64,000 bases of DNA from NCBI GenBank assembly GCA_007753675.1, contig CP036432.1:9767381-9831380 (forward strand), written 5' to 3'. The notes below the pieces were generated by a model that was not told the DNA's origin, did not search any database, and was given only the letters and a program-made list of their open reading frames with translations. Below are positions 1-6,555 of the stretch, piece by piece (position 1 is the stretch's first letter; each line of letters opens with the position of its first letter). A program made the position numbers and the translations under genes. This DNA is from Stieleria magnilauensis (GTDB taxonomy: Bacteria > Planctomycetota > Planctomycetia > Pirellulales > Pirellulaceae).

Positions 1-487
1 TTCGAATCCGGTCGCCGTCTTGCTGAACGGGCAGCCCGCCGAGGTTGAGCTGTGAGGCGAGTCGGCTGAGGTTGGTGTTGGGCTGGATCGACGCCCCGCC
101 CCGCATTTGCGTCGAAGCTTGGAATCCACGGACCTTGTTCTGAGCCTCGCGGGCGGCGATCGACGCGGTCTCGAGTTGTTGGTTGGTGTCGGCCAGCTGT
201 TTGCGGACGAGGTTCAGTTCCTCGCGATACACCTGAGCCTGCTGTTCGCTTTGGGCCAGTTGCGTGTGCAGTTGGCGATTGTTGTCATCGAGCAATTGCA
301 CCCGCCGGTTCAGTTCGGCCATCCGCGAGTCGTTCGGGTTGACGCCTTGCTGCGAGACTGCCGGTCCGAATGAACTGGTCGGCTGCGGATAGGTCGCCGG
401 CCCCGCCAGGTACGGGTTCTGGTTGCACCCAGCGATCCCGAGTACCGCTGCTGCGATACACAAGCCACTGAGAAGACGTCCTTTCAT
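1..487 (-). CDS. Putative lipoprotein with coiled-coil region, 3' end outside window
   Basis: Reading starts at an ATG whose first base is 487 and stays open to base 1, so the C-terminus is missing. The N-terminus has a basic start (MKGR), a hydrophobic stretch and a lipobox-like GIAGC around residue 17-21, so I infer a lipoprotein signal peptide. After a Pro/Ser-rich linker comes a Gln/Glu/Leu-rich heptad-like region (about residues 55-115), which suggests a coiled coil. The arrangement of lipoprotein signal, coiled coil and missing C-terminus resembles planctomycete OmpA/MotB-type peptidoglycan-binding lipoproteins, but the diagnostic domain would lie beyond the window, so this is only a suggestion. 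Confidence 0.75.
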   Translation of the reverse strand, partial: MKGRLLSGLCIAAAVLGIAGCNQNPYLAGPATYPQPTSSFGPAVSQQGVNPNDSRMAELNRRVQLLDDNNRQLHTQLAQSEQQAQVYREELNLVRKQLADTNQQLETASIAAREAQNKVRGFQASTQMRGGASIQPNTNLSRLASQLNLGGLPVQQDGDRIR

Positions 488-623
488 CCGATCCAGCACC
501 GCTCGAATCATCCTGATTTGGGTTTTGGGGCAGCATCCGCGCCACCCATGGTGCCCTACAGATAGGGGCCTGCTCGAGCTGCGGCAAGATCAATCGGGTT
601 CATGAGTCAAATTCTCGATTTTT

Positions 624-1106
624 TTAGAACTTCGACTTACTCGACAGACCGGAAAAGCGACGGCGGACGAGTCGTGCCAGGAGGGCCAATTCTTGGGGCT
701 GGTGCAGCACGGCCGACACGCCGAGCTCCCTGATCCGCAGGGCCAGGCGGTCGGAGGGGTGCCGGGAGACGTCGTCGATCGCGGCCCATTGCATCACATC
801 CGGTCGCGAGGCGCCGATCTGTGCGACATGCAAGGCGACCGCGGACGTGTTTTCGGCAGACAGCTCCCAGAGGACCACGAGGTCCGATTGGCCCGCGATC
901 AACGCTCGAATTTTGGCGGCGTCCAACACTTGAACGTGGAACGTCGGCTGGCCCGATCCCAGGTCCTGGCCGGACGCATCCACGCCCGCGTCGTGCTGGA
1001 ACGGCCCGACGAATCGCTTGGCCGCGTCGCTCCACCGGCGGCCCGATTCGCAGACCCAAAACGGGATCACCCTGCTGGCCTTTGAAACGGTAGCGAAATG
1101 GTTCAT
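624..1106 (-). CDS. Hypothetical protein coupled to the PAS/Fis regulator
   Basis: A 160-residue product with no domain I can name. Its ATG overlaps the stop codon of the upstream regulator gene (ATGA, bases 1106-1103), so the two are probably translated in a coupled way and work together. The middle alternates hydrophobic strands and helices (VLDAAKIRALIAGQSDLVVL, then ELGVSAVLHQPQELALLARL), reminiscent of a receiver-like alpha/beta fold; this is inference only. A competing reading in another frame (637-1155) lacks this coupling and has a low-complexity Arg/Gly/Pro composition. Confidence 0.6.
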   Translation of the reverse strand: MNHFATVSKASRVIPFWVCESGRRWSDAAKRFVGPFQHDAGVDASGQDLGSGQPTFHVQVLDAAKIRALIAGQSDLVVLWELSAENTSAVALHVAQIGASRPDVMQWAAIDDVSRHPSDRLALRIRELGVSAVLHQPQELALLARLVRRRFSGLSSKSKF

Positions 1107-2512
1107 GGCGAGTCTCCATCGCCGATCGATTCCAGCTTGCGGAGCAACCGGGCACGTGAAATGTTCAATTTCCGCGCCGCTTCGGCCCGATTGCCCGCGC
1201 TGGATTCCAAGGCCTCGCGAATCAAATCCGATTCGAACTGGGCGACGACCTGATCCAGGTCGATGGTTTGCTGTTGTTTCGGCACCGACTCGTTGGGACG
1301 ATACGACCGGATCGCCAACGGCAAGTGTTCCAGCCCGATGACTTGGCCGGGACAGCTTCGCATCGCATGTCGAATGGCCTGGTCGAGTTCGCGAAAATTA
1401 TCCGGCCAAGGGTAAATCACCATCGCATCGAGCGCGGCGCGGGTAAAGCGATCCGCCAAACCATCTCCACCGGCCCGCCGTCGATCCAGCATAGCGGTCG
1501 CGATCATCGGCAGATCGGCGATACGATCGGCGAGCGGATGGAGTCGAATGGTCAGCCCACACAGATGGTCGGCAAGGGGCGGCGTGATCCCTACCGGCAG
1601 TGACGCTTCCAGGAAAACGTCGAGTTCCGGATTCGGTTCGGTGTCGGCGCCGCTTGAGACAACGGCGCTGTCGCTGGCGATGGCGATCAACCGCAATCGA
1701 TGCGTCGACTCACGCAGGTGTTCGACCAGGCGGAGTTGGGCTTCCAGCGGCGTCTGGTCGATTCCCTTGAGGATCGCGGTCGCCGTTGAGGTTTCCGAAT
1801 CCGCCAGGTGGGCGATCACCGCGGCCAAGCTGGCGTCCAACAGTTCGGCGTCCATCAACGGCCCGTCGATCGTGGCGATCGGTTCGCCCGCGGCCGAACA
1901 TTGGTGCACCGACGCTGCGATGGATTCGGCGAAGCAACCTGGCGGGGAAACAATCAGCACGTCGCTACGGACCGAACCGGCTAATCGGATTTGTTTGCCG
2001 AGCCGTTGGGCGAGGCGAGAATTGCCAACCGAAACGCCCTGGGCGATCGTTTCATGGCGACGGCGCCAGCTGTCCAGCTGTCGTCGCAACACGACCGCGG
2101 CATCGATGACCGGGTCGGCGAGATGGTCTTGAAAGCTGCCCGCGACGGCCAGGGTGATGGATTCATCGCCTTGGCCGAGTCGAACGAAACGCGTGTCCAG
2201 CGCCGCAATGCGGCGTAATTTGGCACCGGGAAAGGTGGGTTGGATCAGCAGCGATGCCGTTCCGGATTTCAAGATTCCCGGGGGCGGCGCGAGTGAGGCG
2301 GCCAGAAAATCGAGCGGATCGTCGGTGATGCTGGTGCCGGCAAGGCAACGGCGTCCGATCAACGATTCCGGTTCGACGGTCAGCCAATCGCCGACCGCCG
2401 CGGAAAGAAACACCAGCCGCCCATCGGGGCCGATCACCCAGAAAGGCGAGTTCGCTTTGTCGATCAGCCGACCGAGCGGACGAATCTTGGTGCTGTTGGC
2501 CATGACACTCAT
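1103..2512 (-). CDS. PAS-AAA-Fis transcriptional regulator with degenerate ATPase core
   Basis: The order is that of a sigma-54 enhancer-binding protein: a PAS-like N-terminus (FWVIGPDGRLVFLSAAV), a central AAA+-like region, and a C-terminal Fis-type helix-turn-helix (NRAEAARKLNISRARLLRKL). The central part keeps recognisable surroundings (ADLPMIATAML, YPWPDNFRELDQAIRHA, TPLEAQLRLVEHL), but the Walker A position reads SPPGCFAES instead of GESGTGKE, no GAFTGA loop is visible, and the Walker B position reads AILKGI rather than LFLDEI. It therefore probably binds DNA without ATP-driven sigma-54 activation. The start is uncertain: ATGs lie at 2512 and 2503 and a TTG at 2563. It is followed by a coupled hypothetical gene. 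Confidence 0.75.
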   Translation of the reverse strand: MSVMANSTKIRPLGRLIDKANSPFWVIGPDGRLVFLSAAVGDWLTVEPESLIGRRCLAGTSITDDPLDFLAASLAPPPGILKSGTASLLIQPTFPGAKLRRIAALDTRFVRLGQGDESITLAVAGSFQDHLADPVIDAAVVLRRQLDSWRRRHETIAQGVSVGNSRLAQRLGKQIRLAGSVRSDVLIVSPPGCFAESIAASVHQCSAAGEPIATIDGPLMDAELLDASLAAVIAHLADSETSTATAILKGIDQTPLEAQLRLVEHLRESTHRLRLIAIASDSAVVSSGADTEPNPELDVFLEASLPVGITPPLADHLCGLTIRLHPLADRIADLPMIATAMLDRRRAGGDGLADRFTRAALDAMVIYPWPDNFRELDQAIRHAMRSCPGQVIGLEHLPLAIRSYRPNESVPKQQQTIDLDQVVAQFESDLIREALESSAGNRAEAARKLNISRARLLRKLESIGDGDSP

Positions 2513-2592
2513 GGTAGCGGAAACCGCCACATTTGTCGGTGACGCGATTCGTGCGTCTTCCAACCGACGTTTGTGGGTTCGAGTTTCGGCGT

Positions 2593-2641
2593 CGGTCAGG
2601 CTGTGCCTGACGGCTCATTGGCATGCACAGCGTGCCCTACG
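2593..2641. repeat. Dispersed intergenic repeat GCATGCACAGCGTGCCCTAC
   Basis: Bases 2616-2641 match 33692-33717 at 25 of 26 positions (the other copy has CATGCC where this one has CGTGCC). A small palindrome, GTCAGGCTGTGCCTGAC, lies just before it. Both copies are intergenic. Confidence 0.7.
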
Positions 2642-2658
2642 CACGCACGACTCCCAGC

Positions 2659-2982
2659 CTAGAACACGTCCAAGATGAAGTGGTGACCGCTGTGATAGCG
2701 GCGGTTGCTGGGGTAGTAGTTGTGCCACTTTTTGTTGTACACGGGGATTCGCATCTCCGGCGGATAGCGGTGGTACAAGCTATCCGCACTACGATAGTAT
2801 TCCTGGCCCCAGAAATTCTGGGGGTAATACACGTAGGGATAGTGGTAGAATCGGTTCCAGTCGCGTGTGCTCGCACTGCCGCCCCAGGCTTGGCCGAACG
2901 CGCGCTGGTCGGCCGACGCGTCGCCGGCCAAAGTGAAGGCCGATGCCACCAGAACGGCGGCGATGATCAACTGACGAAGCAT
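2659..2982 (-). CDS. Small secreted Tyr/His/Asn-rich protein
   Basis: A 107-residue product from an ATG with a strong Shine-Dalgarno-like GGGGGAG about 8 bases upstream, which decides this start over a longer reading. Residues 1-24 look like a cleavable signal peptide (MLRQLIIAAVL...ASA). The mature part is very rich in Tyr, His, Asn and Arg (WNRFYHYPYVYYPQNFWGQE, YYPSNRRYHSGHHF). Similar short Tyr-rich secreted proteins in Rhodopirellula are often labelled calmodulin-binding on weak grounds; I see no EF-hand or other functional motif. An envelope or extracellular role is inferred. Confidence 0.75.
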   Translation of the reverse strand: MLRQLIIAAVLVASAFTLAGDASADQRAFGQAWGGSASTRDWNRFYHYPYVYYPQNFWGQEYYRSADSLYHRYPPEMRIPVYNKKWHNYYPSNRRYHSGHHFILDVF

Positions 2983-3302
2983 TCCTGCTCTCCCCCTTGT
3001 CGGCCGGTCTGGGACGCGATGAAAGCTGCGTCGCGAATCGGCTCGGTTCATTGGTCGTTTCAAAAGTGTCCGCCGACGCCGAAACTTACGGGTGTTTTGG
3101 ATCATCGGCTCCTGGGCGGATAGCCCGGATCTTCGGTCGTATCGGCAAAAATGGCTGGATGGGTTGAGTCGATCGTGCCGGGATTTCCAGGAGAAACGAT
3201 TTGTGCCTTCTCACCGAGGGCATTTAGCACCTATTATTGAACTCCATGCATTGAACTTTGCTGCCACGCCGCATTGCTCCACTCCAACCCCACCAGACCC
3301 GA

Positions 3303-4838
3303 ATGCGTCCCTCCCCACGACTGGCCCACCCGCCGCAGCCTATTCCCACTCGGCGACGGTTCCGGGCGAATCTCCTGCCCGGGCGTCAAACTTTGAGGAT
3401 TTCCGAGACCTTTCCGATTGTGGGGCGGACGGGCATCGGCCTGTTTCTGCTCGGCTTGATGGCTGTGTTGCCGTGGTCCTCCGCAGCGGCCTGCCCGTTT
3501 TGCGAGTCCGTCCAGCAAACCATCCGCCAGCAATCGCTGACCATGGACGCCGTCGTGATCGCGTCGAGTCTCGATGGCGAGCTGACGCGGAACCTGACCA
3601 CCGGCGTGGTGAAGATGCGGATCGAGAAGGTGCTCAAGGGATCCGAACACGTCAAAGTCGGCCAGGAGGTGGACGCGATTTATTACGGCAAAGTCGAGGT
3701 CGGACGCCGATTCCTGCTTTCCGGCGTCGACCCGCCCCACTTGCAGTGGTCCTGTCTGCCGGTCAGCGAACGGGCCGAAGAATACATCGTCAAAGCCAGT
3801 CAGGTGAAAGATGACCCCGTCGCGCGGCTGCGTTTTTTCCGCGACTACCTGGAAGACGAAGAGGCGTTGATTTCACGCGATGCCTATGACGAGTTCGCCT
3901 CGGCACCCTACGACGTGATCCAACAGATCGGTCCCGACATGGATCGAGGCCAATTGATCGAGTGGGTCCAACAGCCCGAAATCGGCGCCGACCGAAAACG
4001 TCTGTACTTCACCATGCTGGGTGTCTGCGGCAGCAAAGACGATCTGCCGATGCTCGAAGCGATGCTCCGCAACCCCGCCAAAAGTGTCACCGGCGGCCTG
4101 GACGCGCTGATCGCCTGCTACCTGACCTTGGCCGGCGAATCCGGATTGCCGCTGATCGATGAGTTGTTCATCGCGAACCACAAGGCGCCGTTCCCGCAAA
4201 GCTACGCCGCAATCATGGCGATCCGCTTTCACGGTACCGAAGGCGACGTGATTCCGCGCAGCGCGCTGGTTGAATCGCTACACAAGATCCTCGATCGGGG
4301 CGAACTGGCCGACATGGTGATTCCGGATTTGGCGAAATGGAAGGACTGGAGTCAGATCGAGCGGCTCAAGACGTTGTTCAAGGAAGCGGAAAAAGACAAA
4401 AACTGGCTTCGCGTGCCCGTCATCAATTACATGCGGGCCTGCCCCCTGCCCGAAGCCGAAGCGGCGATTGAGGAACTCGAAAAAATTGACCCCGAAGCGG
4501 TCCGCCGGGCCAAGACGTTTTTCCCGATACCGGTCCCGGTTCGCGCCAAGCCGGCCGACGAGGCGACTTCGCAATCCGTTCCGCCCCTTAAGACGCTGCG
4601 ACGCGGAACACGCTACGCCGCCGTCGTCCCGCTCGCTGCTGCCCCAGCCGGCACCGCGCCGGTCTCCCTGGCCGGCACCGACGTCACCGCAACCGAGATT
4701 GGCAATCGATCGCTGTTGGCACAAAAAACGAACCCTTGGGACCTTGGCTACGTAATCACGGTCGCCTTGGCGTCCATCGTCTTGGCACTGTTTCTGGTGT
4801 TGACCGGCGGCCCCGCGACTGGGGTGAAAGTCGCGTAA
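3303..4838 (+). CDS. Secreted/anchored CPFC-motif protein of unknown function
   Basis: About 511 residues. An N-terminal hydrophobic segment (GIGLFLLGLMAVLPW...SSAAA) ends just before the motif ACPFCESVQQTI, so the exported protein begins with a CxxC pair. An OB-like stretch follows (VKMRIEKVLKGSE, VGQEVDAIYYG), then a long helical, HEAT-like repeat region, and a C-terminal membrane helix (DLGYVITVALASIVLALFLV). It probably sits in the cytoplasmic membrane facing the periplasm. Two related CCFG-motif genes follow on the same strand and may share a redox or metal-linked role; this is inference. The exact start is unclear, since ATGs at 3258 and 3303 both give long N-regions. Its stop codon lies inside a dispersed repeat. 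Confidence 0.75.
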   Translation: MRPSPRLAHPPQPIPTRRRFRANLLPGRQTLRISETFPIVGRTGIGLFLLGLMAVLPWSSAAACPFCESVQQTIRQQSLTMDAVVIASSLDGELTRNLTTGVVKMRIEKVLKGSEHVKVGQEVDAIYYGKVEVGRRFLLSGVDPPHLQWSCLPVSERAEEYIVKASQVKDDPVARLRFFRDYLEDEEALISRDAYDEFASAPYDVIQQIGPDMDRGQLIEWVQQPEIGADRKRLYFTMLGVCGSKDDLPMLEAMLRNPAKSVTGGLDALIACYLTLAGESGLPLIDELFIANHKAPFPQSYAAIMAIRFHGTEGDVIPRSALVESLHKILDRGELADMVIPDLAKWKDWSQIERLKTLFKEAEKDKNWLRVPVINYMRACPLPEAEAAIEELEKIDPEAVRRAKTFFPIPVPVRAKPADEATSQSVPPLKTLRRGTRYAAVVPLAAAPAGTAPVSLAGTDVTATEIGNRSLLAQKTNPWDLGYVITVALASIVLALFLVLTGGPATGVKVA

Positions 4839-4853
4839 GCATTCCAGCTTGCG
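4830..4853. repeat. Stop-codon-associated repeat (GTSGCGTAAGC...CCAGCTTGCG family)
   Basis: The sequence GTCGCGTAAGCATTCCAGC followed by TTGCG resembles copies near 32219-32301 and 44283-44375. The TAA inside it is the stop codon of the CPFC-motif gene, and the preceding two codons (Val-Ala) also fall in the repeat. Confidence 0.65.
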
Positions 4854-4897
4854 TGATCGCCGTCGACGATCCCCCACCACTCTGCCACAAACCATCG

Positions 4898-5572
4898 ATG
4901 GCTACTGAACTTCAAATGTCGTCGTCCGCCGATGAGGTGGACTTTCCCTATCGGGCGCTCAGCCGCAGCGCGATCGCATCGATCTTGTTGTTCGTCGTCG
5001 CGTTGCTGGGGCTGATTCCTCCGTTCGAGGCCTTGCTCGCCTTGGCGATCCTCGGTGTCGTGTTTGCACTGCTGGCGCTTCGGTCGATTCGACGCTATCC
5101 GAATGAATTCAGCGGGCTGGGGTTGGCAAAATTTGCCTTCGCCACCAACGCCTTGCTGTTGGTCGGCGGCATCGGCTTGCACACCTACGTGTACCTGACC
5201 GAAGTCCCACCGGGGCACGTTCGCGTACCATTTTACAAGTTGAAATTCGACGCCGAACCCGATCGACCGACGCAAACCGCGTTCGAACTCGACGGCAAAG
5301 ACGTCTTCCTCAAAGGCTACATTCATCCGTCCAGCGGCGGCGGCATGTTGCGGCAATTCGTCCTGGTCGGTGACCTGGGGACCTGCTGTTTCGGCGGTCA
5401 GCCCAAGAGCAGCGAGATGGTCGAAGTCACGCTGACCGGTGGCCAAACGATCGAAGGCGGCATGACGCGGCGTAAACTGGCCGGCAAGTTCACGCTCAAC
5501 CAAGTGCCCCGAAAACAAACCGATTTTGACAACGCGGTGTTCTACCGGTTAAAAGGGACGAAAGTGAATTAG
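4898..5572 (+). CDS. Membrane protein with DUF3299-like CCFG domain
   Basis: 224 residues from ATG 4898; the longer upstream reading overlaps the preceding gene and was not used. Two hydrophobic helices span about residues 25-60 (AIASILLFVVALLGLIPPF, LLALAILGVVFALLAL) and a third lies near 75-95. A soluble C-terminal domain contains GKDVFLKGYIHP, FVLVGDLGTCCFGGQP and EVTLTGG. This pattern of an OB-like beta domain with a paired-Cys CCFG motif resembles DUF3299 proteins and is shared with the next gene. The domain probably faces the periplasm. The function is unknown; the adjacent cysteines suggest metal or redox chemistry. Confidence 0.75.
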   Translation: MATELQMSSSADEVDFPYRALSRSAIASILLFVVALLGLIPPFEALLALAILGVVFALLALRSIRRYPNEFSGLGLAKFAFATNALLLVGGIGLHTYVYLTEVPPGHVRVPFYKLKFDAEPDRPTQTAFELDGKDVFLKGYIHPSSGGGMLRQFVLVGDLGTCCFGGQPKSSEMVEVTLTGGQTIEGGMTRRKLAGKFTLNQVPRKQTDFDNAVFYRLKGTKVN

Positions 5573-5601
5573 GCCAGCCGACAAACAACCGAGCGAGCGA
5601 G

Positions 5602-6171
5602 ATGCACCACCTTCCACGATTCCGATGTTCATTACAGATGGTGATCGTTTGCGCGCTGCTGGTCGGCGTTCTGCCGCTGGGTCTGAACCGAGCCTCCGCC
5701 GAAGACCCTGCCGAAGATCCCCAGACGCGGCCCAAGGTCGAAATCCGCCTCAGCTCCGCCGCCCAGCTGGCCAAAGGCGAAATCAATTTCGATGATCTGA
5801 AGTTCGACATCGAAAAAGATGGTGCCTTCGACGAATCGATGTGGACCGAACGTTTGAAAACGATCAACGGCAAAAACGTCAAGCTGCGCGGTTACATCCT
5901 TCCCAGCAGCACGTATCAAAATGAAGGCTTCAAGCAGTTCGTACTCGTTCGCGACAACAAAGAATGCTGCTTCGGCCCCGGAGCGGCGCTCTACGACTGT
6001 GTCTTCGTCACCATGGTCGGTGATCATACCGCCGACTTTTCAACCCGCCCCGTGACGGTCGAAGGCAAATTCGTGCTCGACCCGGAAACCTACAAGTACC
6101 CCGGCGGCAAAGGCCCCCGCGGCGCGACCCACATGGCCGTTTTCCGAATCGAAGGCGTGAAGGTCAAATAG
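5602..6171 (+). CDS. Secreted DUF3299-like CCFG protein, paralogue of the preceding gene
   Basis: 189 residues, with a signal peptide-like N-terminus (residues about 10-35, MVIVCALLVGVLPLGL). The domain repeats the pattern of the preceding gene: GKNVKLRGYILPSS, FVLVRDNKECCFGPGA, VTVEGKFVLD, and an ending FRIEGVKVK against YRLKGTKVN next door. It starts 29 bases after the neighbour's stop, so the two form an operon and appear to be a tandem duplication in which one copy is membrane-anchored and the other soluble. Confidence 0.8.
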   Translation: MHHLPRFRCSLQMVIVCALLVGVLPLGLNRASAEDPAEDPQTRPKVEIRLSSAAQLAKGEINFDDLKFDIEKDGAFDESMWTERLKTINGKNVKLRGYILPSSTYQNEGFKQFVLVRDNKECCFGPGAALYDCVFVTMVGDHTADFSTRPVTVEGKFVLDPETYKYPGGKGPRGATHMAVFRIEGVKVK

Positions 6172-6555
6172 GTCTCCCCACCATTTCCGCTGGAATGTTC
6201 AGCAACCGGCGAAACGGCTTGTTGATTTAATCAGCCGTTTGGCGCGAGCCTACGGGCGCCGGTGAGTGATCGACATGATGAATGCCCGTACGCTTGCGCG
6301 AAACGGCTAATCCCACGTGTGATCGGATTAATTCAACAAGCGGGAAAAGGTCGCGTTTTCTGCGTGCGATTTCTGGTTTGGTCTGGCCAAGCACCCTGGG
6401 ACACCTCGTCCTCAGCGTTCAGGGTCCCCAATGTCAGGGTCCTCAATGATGGTGCGGCGACGACCGCGGGACATCGAAATGTCTTCGAGCGTCCACTGGC
6501 TGATTAATCTGAGGTGTTCGAACGCGTTTCGTTTCCTCTGATCGATCACCACACC
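6172..6555. other. Intergenic region with one palindromic repeat
   Basis: No convincing gene. Short open frames here have no coding signs. The region holds the palindromic element at 6230-6311 and presumably the promoter of the large surface-protein gene, but I cannot point to a clear -35/-10 pair. Confidence 0.5.
6230..6311. repeat. Palindromic repeat, family A (ATCAGCCGTTTGGCGCGAGC)
   Basis: The left arm at 6230-6257 and the right arm at 6284-6311 are imperfect inverted copies (about 23 of 28 positions match) around a 26-base centre. The same arm occurs at 41746-41773 and 44552-44579, and related arms at 44451-44539. It is consistent with a REP- or MITE-like hairpin element. Confidence 0.75.

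Noticed and set aside
1-30. TTCGAATCC at the window edge looks like a tRNA T-loop
   Set aside because: It lies in the open frame of the lipoprotein gene and no cloverleaf can be formed around it.
637-1155. Alternative frame of 172 codons over the small coupled gene
   Set aside because: Its composition is Arg/Gly/Pro-rich, as expected of a shifted frame, and it lacks the ATGA coupling.
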